Shown here: piece after piece, positions 9,498 to 19,212 of the stretch
Position numbering within the stretch: position 1 is the stretch's first letter
How the letters are laid out: each line of letters starts with the position of its first letter
DNA from: JBKQHQ01 sp052148715
GTDB taxonomy: Bacteria > Pseudomonadota > Alphaproteobacteria > Rhizobiales > Xanthobacteraceae
Direction of reading: 5' to 3'
Assembly: GCA_052148715.1 (NCBI GenBank)
Contig: JBKQHQ010000096.1
Coordinates: 43,200 to 107,199, forward strand
DNA length: 64,000 nucleotides
Program-made: the position numbers and the translations under genes
Notes under the pieces: model-generated
Database searches by the model: none
What the model was told of the DNA's origin: nothing
The model's input: the letters and a program-made list of their open reading frames with translations, nothing else

Positions 9498-11588
9498 TTA
9501 TTTGCCGTGCACCTGACCAAGGCCGAGGGCGGCGTTGCGCTCGAAGAAGCCGTTGGGGCGAAAGAGCACGGAAAGCTTCGCATTCGACATGATCGGGTAG
9601 TCCTCCGGTCGCGGAAAATGCGTCATGCCCATCGAGTACCAAACAACAATGTCCTTGTCGTAAATCGGATCCTGGTTGGCGTAATGATAAAGCGTGTCGG
9701 CATAATCGTGTTTCGCTTGGTTGGGATAGGCCCCGCCGGGATAAAATTGTCCGTCCCGGTAGGGCGTGACCCAGAATGGATGGAAGGTGAAGCCCACGGC
9801 TTCACTCTCGCGCGCTGGCGGAAATACGGTTGCAGTGTTCTCCATCGGCACTACGGTGTAGCCAGCCGGGCGTCCGATCCGATTCAAAGCGGACGGGTTG
9901 TAGATCGTCCAGGTCCGTGCGCTCTCCTCGTTCATGTCGCGCTTCGCCTCCGCGGCCTTGCCGAACACGGTATGGCTCGAGCCGAAATAGCGTTCGCCCC
10001 CTTGCGCATCGCCTTGCTGCGGCTGCGCGCTCGCCTGCTCCAAATTGCTCTCCAGCACCGCGTTGTTGCGGCCGTCGATATCGAAATCGAGGCGCAGATT
10101 GAACCAATGCTGGTGGTTGGGGCCGACAAGATTGCGATGGACGAGCGTGCCGTATCGATCGTCACCCGTTGAACGGTAGGTGCGACTTTCCCCGTCCGGA
10201 CCCGGCCCACCGGCCAGCGCCTGGCACACGCCGCACGCCTGCTCGCCGACGAACTTGGTCAGGATCAGACCCGCGAGCTCGGCCTCGAACGCGAACGAGC
10301 CGTCCTGCCTGAACACCCAGTTGAAGCCGTATTCGTAGTTCCCGAGCGACGCCAGAAATCCGATCACGAGCTCGGTCGCGTGGGCGTGAAACGTCATGTT
10401 GCCTTGCTGGTAATAGAGCAAGCCGCCGGCGTCGCGCTCGTAGACATAGATCCGGTGATCCAGCCGCGTCGCGAAGCCGGCCTTGGTCGGCTCCGGCACC
10501 ACCGGGTTGAGCGTCAGCGCATTCGCCGGCACCTCCCGTCCGGGCGCAACCGCATTCGCCGAGCCGCCGAGCCCGAACACCCCTTCGTCGAACAGCTCAA
10601 GCCACGACCAGAAATCGCTCGCGTCGCCATAGGCGGTGACGACCTCGGCCACGGAAGCGCGATAGAGAATTGAGCGTTTCCTACCATGATCGTTGAATGC
10701 GACCTGATAGAGCACCAGACCTTCGCGCAAATTGAATCCGAAACGGAATTGCCAGTTCCGCCAGGCGACGACATTGCCGGCGACGGTGAAGCTCCGGCGC
10801 CCCTTGCGCATCGGCATGATGGGATCCGTATGAAGCCTAGCGCCGCGCACCTTGGGGTCGAAAATATCATGCGGGACAGGAACGCTCGGCACTCCCGCCG
10901 CGTCACGCAAGCTGATCACCCGGCCGGCGTACAGATCCACCACGGCCATGAGGCCATCGACAAACGGACTGAAATCGCTGACCGCGTGCTGATCGGATGC
11001 GAAGAACGCGCGCACGAGCCGGCCACTCTCCTGCTCAAGCGTCGGATCGTGGCCTATAGGAGCATATTGGATGCCAACCGAATCCGAGATTTTGCCGGGA
11101 ACGTTTAGGCCACGCTTGATGAGGGCCGCCTTCACCGTTTCGTCGGCATCGAGGATGCGTTGCGCACGCTCGCTATCCTGATCGTCCAATCCGGGCTGCA
11201 GATCCTTGAGCTCGGTCACGCCGGCGATCCGCTTTGCCTTCACGTCGACGATCACCGCGAAGGCCTTGCGCTTGTCGAAATCGATCGCGGCCACATAGGC
11301 CTGACGCGGGACCTCCGAGCCCGGCTTGAAGTCCTCCACTACCTGCTTCGGCGGCTCTTGCAGCTGCGTCCACGCAAAGTCGGTATTGGTCGAGAATTCA
11401 CCGCTATTGCGCAACACCGAGCCGACGACGGCGAGCTCCTCCGCGCTAAGGGGATCGAGCGGATGGAGCGCTGCTGCATGCGCCGCGGTAATGTCGCCGG
11501 CGAGGCCGAGCATTACGGCGAGCAGAAAAATGCCACCGCCCGCGAGCCGGAACCCGGTGCGTCGTCTTTGCCGCAACGTTTCGGTCAC
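9498..11588 (-). CDS. Secreted copper-containing primary amine oxidase
   Basis: Oxidises primary amines to aldehydes, H2O2 and ammonia with Cu(II) and the self-generated cofactor topaquinone. All key residues of the family are present in the 696-residue product. The cofactor precursor tyrosine is Y418 in LGNYEYGFNW, the catalytic base is D334 in FDEGVFGLG, and the copper ligands are H492 and H494 (NHQHWFN) and H657 (MTHFPRPEDYP). Residues 1 to about 38 form a signal peptide (RRR, hydrophobic core, AAHA). The GTG start overlaps the stop of the upstream gene by 4 bp, so the two are translationally coupled. The pair interrupts the conserved era-recO junction. The natural amine substrate cannot be read from sequence. 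Confidence 0.94.
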   Translation of the reverse strand: MTETLRQRRRTGFRLAGGGIFLLAVMLGLAGDITAAHAAALHPLDPLSAEELAVVGSVLRNSGEFSTNTDFAWTQLQEPPKQVVEDFKPGSEVPRQAYVAAIDFDKRKAFAVIVDVKAKRIAGVTELKDLQPGLDDQDSERAQRILDADETVKAALIKRGLNVPGKISDSVGIQYAPIGHDPTLEQESGRLVRAFFASDQHAVSDFSPFVDGLMAVVDLYAGRVISLRDAAGVPSVPVPHDIFDPKVRGARLHTDPIMPMRKGRRSFTVAGNVVAWRNWQFRFGFNLREGLVLYQVAFNDHGRKRSILYRASVAEVVTAYGDASDFWSWLELFDEGVFGLGGSANAVAPGREVPANALTLNPVVPEPTKAGFATRLDHRIYVYERDAGGLLYYQQGNMTFHAHATELVIGFLASLGNYEYGFNWVFRQDGSFAFEAELAGLILTKFVGEQACGVCQALAGGPGPDGESRTYRSTGDDRYGTLVHRNLVGPNHQHWFNLRLDFDIDGRNNAVLESNLEQASAQPQQGDAQGGERYFGSSHTVFGKAAEAKRDMNEESARTWTIYNPSALNRIGRPAGYTVVPMENTATVFPPARESEAVGFTFHPFWVTPYRDGQFYPGGAYPNQAKHDYADTLYHYANQDPIYDKDIVVWYSMGMTHFPRPEDYPIMSNAKLSVLFRPNGFFERNAALGLGQVHGK

Positions 11589-12685
11589 TCTGCTGCACCC
11601 GATCTATGACGCCTTCCCGAATGTTTGGACGATCCGGCGGAGCGGATGTGCGGGCGATGCTGCTCGTCAAACTCGATGGCAAAGCATGCATAATACGCGG
11701 CCGCGTCGCGCTTCTTCCGGACTGCGCAACGGTCGACCGGGTAGAGATCAGTGTCGGATTGATACGGCATATAGGCGTTGATCGCAAAGCGCTCAGATCC
11801 GTCCGGGGAGCCGCCAAACCGGTCGATGCGGCCCTTCAAGCTAGGATCGACCTCGAGAATGGCTTGGCGCAACGTCTCGCCTTCGATGAAGTTGTCGGGC
11901 AACTGGTCGAAGGGACCGTCGAAATAATTGTTCACCTGCATATTGGTTGCAAAGGCACCGATCATGATCTTGCGGTCACGCAGAGCGTCTTTGTAGAAGG
12001 CGAAGCCTGTCCGCTTGCCGATCAGGATGCGGTCCGTGCGCCGAGTGCGCTCGAACTGATCAGGAACTTTCACGGTCTCGTCGAGGATGTAGAGGAATAG
12101 CTTCAACTTCGAATCGTAGACCAGAAAAAAGCGGATGCCCGACTCGTCGAAGATCGGCCCGATGAATTTTTCGTCAGGCGCCAATGCACTTGCCGACGGC
12201 CGCACCTGCGAGAGATTGTTGAGCGCAAAGACGACGCTCTTCTGCTGAAAGGTCATCCGATAGACCAGAGGCTCGACCTTCTCCAACGCCACGCCCATCG
12301 AGGCGTCCAGAATGATATGGCTCACGTCCGTCTCGCCACGCCATTCCTCAAGGTCCTCCGAATAGGCGAAGATCACCTTGCCTTCGTCGCGGTTGCTGGC
12401 ATCGAGCCTGATATTTCCATCGTAGGGCACGCCGTCGTAAATGAATGTGAAGTAGTAGTAATTCTCGGTCGGATAGACTTTGACCCGCTCCGGGAGGGTT
12501 GCGAACACATAGGCAAACACCGCCTTCGGATCGTTGATATCGAGCGTGCTCGATCGCATCGCCTCATCGAGATAAGCTTCATTGGTGTGCAGGATCGGCC
12601 GTTGCGGCTCTTGTGCCGCCGCGCTCGCGAGCGCGGATCCGAGCCCGAGGAGAACCCACAAAAGCGTGCGCGCAAAGCTTTGCAT
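11585..12685 (-). CDS. Secreted protein of unknown function coupled to amine oxidase
   Basis: 366 residues with an N-terminal signal peptide (MQSFARTLLWVLLGLGSALASAAA, cleavage likely near residue 24). The rest is soluble, rich in aromatic and acidic residues, with an ENYYYFTF segment and a region around DRCAVRKKRDAAAYYACF near the C-terminus whose two cysteines could form a disulfide. I recognise no catalytic motif or known domain. The stop overlaps the amine oxidase start (GTGA), implying coordinated production and a shared extracytoplasmic role such as substrate binding, copper delivery or maturation. That role is inference from operon structure only. Confidence 0.75.
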   Translation of the reverse strand: MQSFARTLLWVLLGLGSALASAAAQEPQRPILHTNEAYLDEAMRSSTLDINDPKAVFAYVFATLPERVKVYPTENYYYFTFIYDGVPYDGNIRLDASNRDEGKVIFAYSEDLEEWRGETDVSHIILDASMGVALEKVEPLVYRMTFQQKSVVFALNNLSQVRPSASALAPDEKFIGPIFDESGIRFFLVYDSKLKLFLYILDETVKVPDQFERTRRTDRILIGKRTGFAFYKDALRDRKIMIGAFATNMQVNNYFDGPFDQLPDNFIEGETLRQAILEVDPSLKGRIDRFGGSPDGSERFAINAYMPYQSDTDLYPVDRCAVRKKRDAAAYYACFAIEFDEQHRPHIRSAGSSKHSGRRHRSGAAE

Positions 12686-12813
12686 AGCCGCAGTCTCGCT
12701 TCACAGTAGATGGGTGTGCGCACGTCCCCCAGACGGCGCGGCGGGATTTCACCGCAATTCCTCGACACCGTCAAACGCCTTGCACCGCGCGCCGGTCAGA
12801 TTGAACAGAATCA

Positions 12814-13731
12814 TCACTCCTTGGGGAACTCGAGCCCCATCTGCCGATAGCGCTCCGGGTCGTCGCCCCAGCCTTCACGCACCTTGACGAACAAGAACAG
12901 GTGGACCGGCGCCTCGACGATGGCCGCGAGCTCCTTGCGCGCGTCGGCGCCGATCGCCTTGATCGTCTGCCCGCCCCTCCCCAACACGATCTTGCGCTGG
13001 CTTTCGCGCTCCACGTAGATCGTTTGCTCTATCCGCACCGAGCCGTCCTTGCGCTGTGTCCATGTCTCAGTCTCCACAGTGGATTGATAAGGCAGCTCCT
13101 GATGCAACCGCTCATAAAGCTTTTCGCGCGTGATCTCGGCGGCCAAGCTGCGCATCGGCGCGTCGGAAATCTGATCGGCCGGATAGAGCCACGGCCCTTC
13201 GGCAACGTGACCGGCGAGCCAAGCCTTAACGTCGCCGACGCCGTCGCCCTTCAGCGCCGAGATCATGAAGGTTGCAGCGAACTTCGCGCGCGCATTGGCT
13301 TCTTGCGTCAGCGCGAGCAGCGCCTTTTTCTCGACCAAGTCGACCTTGTTGATGACCAGCACCGCAGGATGCCGGACCTCGGCGAGCCTGGCGAGGATCG
13401 TGTCGGCCTCCTCGTCGATGCCTTTGCGCGCATCGATCAGGACCGCGACAAGATCGGCGTCATGCGCTCCGCCCCAGGCGCTCGTCACCATGGCCCGATC
13501 GAGCCTGCGCTTCGGACGAAAGATCCCCGGCGTGTCGACGAACACCAGTTGCGCCGCGCCGTCGATGGCGATGCCGCGAATGAGCGCGCGCGTAGTCTGT
13601 ACCTTGTGCGAGACGATGGTGACCTTGGAGCCGACGAGCGCGTTGAGCAGCGTCGACTTCCCGACATTCGGCGCCCCGATGAGCGCCACAAAGCCGCAAC
13701 GCGTCGGGTCCGGACTTGTCTCCTCAGCCAT
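12814..13731 (-). CDS. era: GTPase Era
   Basis: Essential GTPase that binds the 3' end of 16S rRNA and assists 30S assembly. The 305 residues contain the G1 motif GAPNVGKST near residue 17, G3 DTPG, G4 NKVD, and a C-terminal KH domain with VERESQRKIVLGRGGQTIKAIG, the GxxG RNA-binding loop. ATG at 13731 lies inside the end of rnc (8-bp overlap); an upstream in-frame ATG at 13740 would add three residues. It is the last of the tightly packed lepB-rnc-era genes. Confidence 0.96.
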   Translation of the reverse strand: MAEETSPDPTRCGFVALIGAPNVGKSTLLNALVGSKVTIVSHKVQTTRALIRGIAIDGAAQLVFVDTPGIFRPKRRLDRAMVTSAWGGAHDADLVAVLIDARKGIDEEADTILARLAEVRHPAVLVINKVDLVEKKALLALTQEANARAKFAATFMISALKGDGVGDVKAWLAGHVAEGPWLYPADQISDAPMRSLAAEITREKLYERLHQELPYQSTVETETWTQRKDGSVRIEQTIYVERESQRKIVLGRGGQTIKAIGADARKELAAIVEAPVHLFLFVKVREGWGDDPERYRQMGLEFPKE

Positions 13732-14563
13732 CCGTCGCATCCGCCGTCACACCTTCGCGGGCCAGCATGGCGGCGGCGGCGGCCTGCTCGGCGGCGCGCT
13801 TGGAGCGTCCGAGCCCCTGCGCGGGGTCGAGCTCCGGGAGCTCGACGGCGACGCGGAACTCCGGATCGTGGTGCGGGCCGGTGCGCTCGAGCTCGCGATA
13901 GGCGGGGGTCGGCAGCCCGCGCGCCTGCGCCCATTCCTGCAGCAGCGTCTTCGGATCGCGCAGCGGGCGCAGCCGTTGCATCATCCGCTCGCGCCAGAAG
14001 CGCTCGATGAACGCATGCGCGGCCGCATAGCCCCCGTCGATGAAGATCGCACCGATCAGTGCCTCACTGACGTCGGCGAGAATGGCAAGCCGCAGCCGGC
14101 CGCCGGAGCTCGCTTCCGACGGCCCCAACCGAATGGCCGGCCCAAGATCGATGCCCCGCGCCACGTCGGCGCAGGTCTCTCTGCGCACCAACTCGGCCAG
14201 GCGTCGCGACAATTCGCCTTCGTCGGCATCGGGAAACGCGCGAAACAGCATCTCCGAGACTGCAAGCCCCAGCACGTGGTCACCGAGGAATTCCAGCCGT
14301 TGATAGCTGCCGATACGATGACGCGGACCACTCGCGAGGGCGGAGATATGGGTCAGAGCGCGGTCGAGGATCTTCGGATCGGTGAAGCGGTAGCCAATTC
14401 GGGTCTCAAGATCACCGGCCGAGCGGCGGCGACGCTTGGTTACGTTCGGTGGACCGGCTTCGGGCGGCGCCCCCGAGTCCTTTGCCAAGTCTTCTGCCGC
14501 AAGGTCGCCAACTGCACCGTTCTCAACGGGCTGCTCGGCGGCGGCCTTGCCTTTTCGCGTCAT
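13724..14563 (-). CDS. rnc: Ribonuclease III
   Basis: Double-strand-specific endoribonuclease that processes rRNA precursors and regulatory duplexes. From the chosen start the product has 279 residues. A Lys/Ala-rich N-terminal extension of about 45 residues is followed by the RNase III signature QRLEFLGDHVLGLAVSE, the catalytic DVSEALIGAIFIDGG region, and a C-terminal double-stranded RNA binding domain ending in GRSKRAAEQAAAAAML. ATG at 14563 overlaps the lepB stop as ATGA, which decides the start; a longer frame runs into lepB. Confidence 0.95.
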   Translation of the reverse strand: MTRKGKAAAEQPVENGAVGDLAAEDLAKDSGAPPEAGPPNVTKRRRRSAGDLETRIGYRFTDPKILDRALTHISALASGPRHRIGSYQRLEFLGDHVLGLAVSEMLFRAFPDADEGELSRRLAELVRRETCADVARGIDLGPAIRLGPSEASSGGRLRLAILADVSEALIGAIFIDGGYAAAHAFIERFWRERMMQRLRPLRDPKTLLQEWAQARGLPTPAYRELERTGPHHDPEFRVAVELPELDPAQGLGRSKRAAEQAAAAAMLAREGVTADATDG

Positions 14564-15312
14564 CGCACAAGGGTGAACAGCCGGCTCCAGCGGACCGCCC
14601 AGGGCCAACGCCAAATCATCCAAGCGTGCTCGCCTTCGATCGAAAAGAAAATGATTTGCGCGCGCCCAATGATGTTCTCGAACGGAACATAGCCGACTTG
14701 GCTTAGGAAGCGGCTGTCCGTGGAGTTATCGCGGTTATCGCCCATCATAAAGTAGTGGCCGGGCGGGACCGTGTAGACCTCCGTATTATCGGCGGAGCTG
14801 TTCTCGACGAGATCGAGCGTGTTGTAGCTGACCCCATTGGGCAAGGTCTCGCGCCATTGCTTGACGCGGGCGTTGTGTTCGCTCTCGTCGGTCTCGACGA
14901 AATCCTCCACGCGCTCCCGCTTGACCGCCTCGCCGTTGATGTTCAGCACGCCGTGAATCATTTGGATGCGATCGCCGGGTAGCCCGATCACGCGCTTGAT
15001 GTAGTCGGTTGAGTCCTCTCGAGGCAGTCGAAATACCACCACGTCGCCTCGCTGCGGCTCCCGAGCAAAAATGCGGCCGGAGAACAGCGGCGGCGAGAAG
15101 GGCAGCGAGTAATGCGTGATCCCGTACGAATATTTGGAGACGAACAGGTAATCGCCCACCAGTAGGGTCGCCTTCATGGACCCGGACGGAATGTTGAACG
15201 GCTGGAATAGGAACGTGCGGATGACGAACGCGATGATGAGCGCGTGAAAGACCACCCGGGCGGTTTCGGCAACGCCGCCCTCCTTGCGCTTTGCACCGGT
15301 CGTCACGCTCAT
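14560..15312 (-). CDS. lepB: Signal peptidase I
   Basis: Inner-membrane serine protease that removes signal peptides from exported proteins. One N-terminal transmembrane helix (FHALIIAFVIRTFLF) is followed by box B with the catalytic serine, IPSGSMKATLLVGDYLFV. The catalytic lysine lies in the box D region DYIKRVIGLPGDRI, and the GDNRDNSTDSR box E is intact. ATG at 15312 (MSVTTGAKR) has GGAAGAGAAG upstream and matches the usual start; an ATG five codons earlier is possible. Translationally coupled to rnc by a 4-bp overlap. Confidence 0.95.
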   Translation of the reverse strand: MSVTTGAKRKEGGVAETARVVFHALIIAFVIRTFLFQPFNIPSGSMKATLLVGDYLFVSKYSYGITHYSLPFSPPLFSGRIFAREPQRGDVVVFRLPREDSTDYIKRVIGLPGDRIQMIHGVLNINGEAVKRERVEDFVETDESEHNARVKQWRETLPNGVSYNTLDLVENSSADNTEVYTVPPGHYFMMGDNRDNSTDSRFLSQVGYVPFENIIGRAQIIFFSIEGEHAWMIWRWPWAVRWSRLFTLVR

Positions 15313-15429
15313 CGGCTTCTCTTCCATGGCTCGCCACGCTCCGCGACTATTTAACCCTTGAGGCGTCGGGGTGCAATCAAGCCGGCGCAACACGCCCAAA
15401 TGCTCGACATTGGGCCTCGATGCGTGGCT

Positions 15430-15852
15430 TCATCGTTCGCCCGATGGAGCCCGTTCCGGCGCAATCGCGGAGATGATCACGAAAGCTTGGGCCAACGGCC
15501 CTTCGTCCGTCAGGGTCAGGTCGATCCGGGCCTCGTAACCCTTCGGGGTCATCGCGTCGAGCCTGGTCCGTGCTCCGCCGGTCAACCGCATCGTTGGCTG
15601 GCCCGACGCCAGATTGACGACGCCCATGTCGCGCCAAAAGACGCCCCGGTTGAGTCCGGTGCCGAGCGCCTTCGCGCAGGCTTCCTTGGCAGCGAACCGT
15701 TTCGCATAGGTTTCGACCCGATTGGCGCGGCGCTCGGCTTTCTCCCGTTCCGTCTCCGTGAAAATCCGCGCCAGGAATCGCTCGCCATGGCGCTCGATCA
15801 CCCGCTCGATGCGCCGCACGTCGACAAGATCGGAGCCGATGCCGATGATCAT
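15430..15852 (-). CDS. acpS: Holo-[acyl-carrier-protein] synthase
   Basis: Transfers 4'-phosphopantetheine from CoA to apo-ACP, activating fatty-acid synthesis. The 140 residues show MIIGIGSDLVDVRRIE with Mg-binding D8 and the KRFAAKEACAKALGTG motif carrying the catalytic glutamate. A short tail follows the VSISD-like C-terminal strand. The start codon overlaps the pdxJ stop by 4 bp (ATGA), a common pdxJ-acpS coupling in this order. Confidence 0.95.
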   Translation of the reverse strand: MIIGIGSDLVDVRRIERVIERHGERFLARIFTETEREKAERRANRVETYAKRFAAKEACAKALGTGLNRGVFWRDMGVVNLASGQPTMRLTGGARTRLDAMTPKGYEARIDLTLTDEGPLAQAFVIISAIAPERAPSGER

Positions 15853-16607
15853 GCGCTAACCCGCGCCCAGCCGCGATCCATCGCAGCGCGCATCGTGTGC
15901 ACGGCCTCGGCAAGGCCGACAAAGGTCGCCTCGCCGATGAGGAAATGACCGATGTTCAGCTCGACGATGGGCGCAAGCGCGGCGATCGCTTCGGCGCTCG
16001 CATAGTCGAGACCATGCCCGGCGTGTACCTCGAGCCCTAATCCGGCGGCCAAGTCCACGCCGTCGCGAATGCGCTGCCACTCGCGTTCCGCCACGTCATT
16101 TTTGCCGTCGGCGAGCGCGTCGCACCAGGCTCCGGTGTGGATCTCGACCACCGGCGCGCCCAGCGCCGCCGCCGCTTCGATCTGAGTGCGCTCCGCCGCA
16201 ATGAACAACGAGACCCGGATGCCGCCGCGCGTCAGCTCGGCAATCACCTGCGCAAGTTGCTCGCGCTGGCCTACCGCGTCGAGCCCTCCCTCGGTGGTCC
16301 GCTCTTGTCGCCGCTCAGGCACGAGACAGACCGCATGCGGCCGGGTCTTGCGCGCAATCTCGACCATCTCCCGCGTTGCCGCCATCTCCAGGTTCAACGG
16401 CTTTTCGATTTCCGCCTTGAGCCGCGCAATATCATCATCGCGGATGTGGCGGCGATCCTCACGCAGATGCGCCGTGATGCCGTCGGCGCCAGCGCGAGCG
16501 GCGATCGCGGCCGCGCGCACCGGATCGGGGTGGCGCCCGCCGCGCGCGTTGCGGATGGTGGCGACATGATCGATGTTGACGCCGAGACGCAGGTGAGAAA
16601 GCGCCAC
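15849..16607 (-). CDS. pdxJ: Pyridoxine 5'-phosphate synthase
   Basis: Condenses 1-deoxyxylulose 5-phosphate with 3-amino-1-hydroxyacetone 1-phosphate in the last step of de novo vitamin B6 synthesis. The 252 residues form a TIM barrel with the family blocks LGVNIDHVATIRNARGG, DGITAHLREDRRHI, VCLVPERRQERTTEGGLD and GLEVHAGHGLDY, and the phosphate-binding end ELNIGHFLIG. It opens the run of overlapping genes leading into acpS, 56 bp downstream of rel. Confidence 0.96.
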   Translation of the reverse strand: MALSHLRLGVNIDHVATIRNARGGRHPDPVRAAAIAARAGADGITAHLREDRRHIRDDDIARLKAEIEKPLNLEMAATREMVEIARKTRPHAVCLVPERRQERTTEGGLDAVGQREQLAQVIAELTRGGIRVSLFIAAERTQIEAAAALGAPVVEIHTGAWCDALADGKNDVAEREWQRIRDGVDLAAGLGLEVHAGHGLDYASAEAIAALAPIVELNIGHFLIGEATFVGLAEAVHTMRAAMDRGWARVSA

Positions 16608-16663
16608 GCTATCGCCCCTTCGCTGGGCCTGTTAGACCGCTCTTACGATAATAGAACGGCATC

Positions 16664-18868
16664 TCACCCGTTCACCCGCTCGACCTTGGCGACCACCGGC
16701 TTCGCCCGCAGCTGCGCCACGATCGCGGTGAGATGCTTCACGTCATAAACCTCGAGATCGATGGTCATCTCGGTGAAATCAGGCGAGCGGCGGCTCATCC
16801 GGATATTGTCGATATTTCCGTCATGCTCGGCGATGACTTGCGCGATCTGCGCCAGCGAGCCCGGTTCATTCACCGACTGCACCGCCAGCCGCGCGGGAAA
16901 GCGCTGCGGGGTCGTCTCGTCGATGTCCCAGCGCAAGTCGACCCACCGCTCCGGCGTTTCCTCGAAGTCTTTCAGAGCGGGCGATTGTATCGGATAAACC
17001 GTGACCGCCTCGCCCGGCGTCAGAATCCCGACGATGCGGTCGCCGGGCACCGCGCCGCCATTGGGCGCAAAGCGGATCGGCAGATCGTTGTTGACGCCGC
17101 GGATCGGGATCGCCGCGTTCTGCCCTCCCTCGGGGACGACGAGCTTAACGCTCTTGCTGCGCTTGAGCCCAAACCAGCCGCCTTCAGCGCGTGGACGGCC
17201 GGCCACGGAGGCGGCGCGCTCCTCCTTGTAGTCCGGATACATGGCGCGCGCGACGTCGGACGCCTTCATCTCGCCGCGTCCCACCGCCGCCATCACCTCC
17301 TCGATAGAGGCGCGCGCGAGACGCGGCAGGGCGCCGGTTAACTTCTCGTCCGAGTATTCGATCTTCGCCCGGTGGAACAAGCGTTCGACTATGCGCTGCC
17401 CGAGCCCCGCATATTGGTGGCGGACGGCCGCGCGGGTGGCGCGGCGAATGGCGGCGCGCGCCTTGCCGGTGACGACGAGCGATTCCCACGCCGCCGGCGG
17501 CGCGGTCTGCGCCTTGGCGGTGAGGATCTCGACCTCGTCACCATTTTGCAGCTCAGAGACGAGCGGCGCGATCTTGCCGTTGATCTTGGCACCGACCGCC
17601 ATGTTGCCGACCCCGGTATGCACCGCGTAGGCGAAGTCGATCGGCGTCGCCCGGCGCGGCAGCGCGATCAGCTTCCCCTTGGGCGTAAAGCAAAACACCT
17701 GGTCGTGAAAAAGCTCGAGCTTGGTGTGCTCGAGGAATTCTTCCGGATTGGAGCCCTCGGCCAAAAGCTCGATGGTCCGGCGCAGCCAGCCGTAGGCGTT
17801 TGATTCGCGCGACAACATCTCGGTCGGCGAACCGACGCCGTCCTTGTAGAGCGCATGCGCCGCGATGCCGTAATCGGCGACCTCGTGCATTTCGGTGGTG
17901 CGGATCTGCAGCTCGACCCGCTGCTTGCCGGGGCCGATCACGGTCGTATGGATCGAGCGATAGTCGTTCTGCTTCGGGGTCGACACGTAGTCCTTGAACC
18001 GGCCCGGCACGACCGGCCAGGTCGTGTGGACAATCCCCAAGGCTTGGTAGCATTCGGCAAGCGTGGCCACGACAACCCGGAAACCGAGAATGTCGGAGAG
18101 CTGCTCGAAGCCGACCGATTTGCGCTCCATCTTGCGCCAAACCGAATACGCCCGCTTGCGCCGTCCGGTGACCATGGCGGTGATGCCGCGGTCGGCGAGC
18201 TTCTTGGTCAGCTGCTGCTCGATTTCAGCAGCGAGGTCTTCGTTGCGGTCGGCCAGCGCACTGAGCCGCTCGCTGACCACCGTGTAGGCCTCCGCGTACA
18301 GCACCCTGAACGAGAGATCTTCAAGTTCCTCCCGCATTTCGTGCATGCCCATGCGACCAGCCAGCGGCGCATAGATATCGAGCGTCTCTTCCGCCGTGCG
18401 ACGGCGCCGCTCGACCGGCATGTGCTCGAGGGTGCGCATGTTGTGCAGACGGTCGGCGAGCTTGACGAGGAGGACGCGCACGTCGTCGGCAATCGCCAAA
18501 AGCAGCTTGCGCAGGTTCTCCGCCTGCTTCGCCTCCTTGGTGACGAGATCAAGCCTTTTCAGCTTGGTGAGCCCTTCGACAAGATTCCCGATATCCCGCC
18601 CGAACAACGAATCGATCTCGGCCCTGGTGGTCGCGGTGTCCTCGATGGTGTCGTGCAGGAGCGCGGCCACGATGGTCGAGTCGTCGAGCTTCAGGTCGGT
18701 CAGGATCGCCGCTACTTCCAACGGATGGGAGAAATACGGGTCGCCCGAGGCCCGCGTCTGCTCGCCATGCGCCTTCATGGCGTAGACATAGGCCCGGTTG
18801 AGCAACGCCTCGTCGGTGTTCGGATTGTACCGACGCACGCGGTCGAGGAGGTCATATTGCCGCATCAT
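16664..18868 (-). CDS. rel: Bifunctional (p)ppGpp synthetase/hydrolase Rsh
   Basis: Single long RelA/SpoT homologue that makes and degrades (p)ppGpp in the stringent response, as is usual in alphaproteobacteria. An N-terminal HD hydrolase domain contains HDTIEDT. The synthetase domain contains RFKDYVSTPKQNDYRSIHTT and VELQIRT, followed by a TGS domain (FTPKGKLIALPRRATPIDFAYAVHT, quoted in part by position 17610-17700) and a C-terminal ACT domain (MTIDLEVYDVKHL). Both hydrolase and synthetase motifs are intact, so both activities are expected. ATG at 18868 (MMRQYDLL, about 734 residues) is preferred to longer in-frame starts lacking conservation. rpoZ lies 344 bp upstream. Confidence 0.94.
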   Translation of the reverse strand: MMRQYDLLDRVRRYNPNTDEALLNRAYVYAMKAHGEQTRASGDPYFSHPLEVAAILTDLKLDDSTIVAALLHDTIEDTATTRAEIDSLFGRDIGNLVEGLTKLKRLDLVTKEAKQAENLRKLLLAIADDVRVLLVKLADRLHNMRTLEHMPVERRRRTAEETLDIYAPLAGRMGMHEMREELEDLSFRVLYAEAYTVVSERLSALADRNEDLAAEIEQQLTKKLADRGITAMVTGRRKRAYSVWRKMERKSVGFEQLSDILGFRVVVATLAECYQALGIVHTTWPVVPGRFKDYVSTPKQNDYRSIHTTVIGPGKQRVELQIRTTEMHEVADYGIAAHALYKDGVGSPTEMLSRESNAYGWLRRTIELLAEGSNPEEFLEHTKLELFHDQVFCFTPKGKLIALPRRATPIDFAYAVHTGVGNMAVGAKINGKIAPLVSELQNGDEVEILTAKAQTAPPAAWESLVVTGKARAAIRRATRAAVRHQYAGLGQRIVERLFHRAKIEYSDEKLTGALPRLARASIEEVMAAVGRGEMKASDVARAMYPDYKEERAASVAGRPRAEGGWFGLKRSKSVKLVVPEGGQNAAIPIRGVNNDLPIRFAPNGGAVPGDRIVGILTPGEAVTVYPIQSPALKDFEETPERWVDLRWDIDETTPQRFPARLAVQSVNEPGSLAQIAQVIAEHDGNIDNIRMSRRSPDFTEMTIDLEVYDVKHLTAIVAQLRAKPVVAKVERVNG

Positions 18869-19212
18869 CGGGGACTTTGCCGTCCGCCGCGGGTTATCCG
18901 CGACCGGAGGGACACTGACGCCGCGCGCGAAAATCGCCGAGGAGCGGACGTCCCTCTTCCTGGTTGCAATCGGCGGATCGGCGCGCGACGGAGCCATGCC
19001 TCATCCCTCGCTCCCGGCGAGTCGGGAACGGCTTGTTCTCAGGTCATGATATCACCGCGAGCAATCGCTGCCGCAAGGGGCAAGATGCGACTAAGGCGCA
19101 TCAAACGCCTGCGAAACATGTCTGCAAAGGCGTCTCTTTCTCGGAGACGCAGCTTCTATCTTTTTTCGAAAAATGCGTCGGATTCCGCCAAACTGCCGGC
19201 GGCCGAGTGGCT

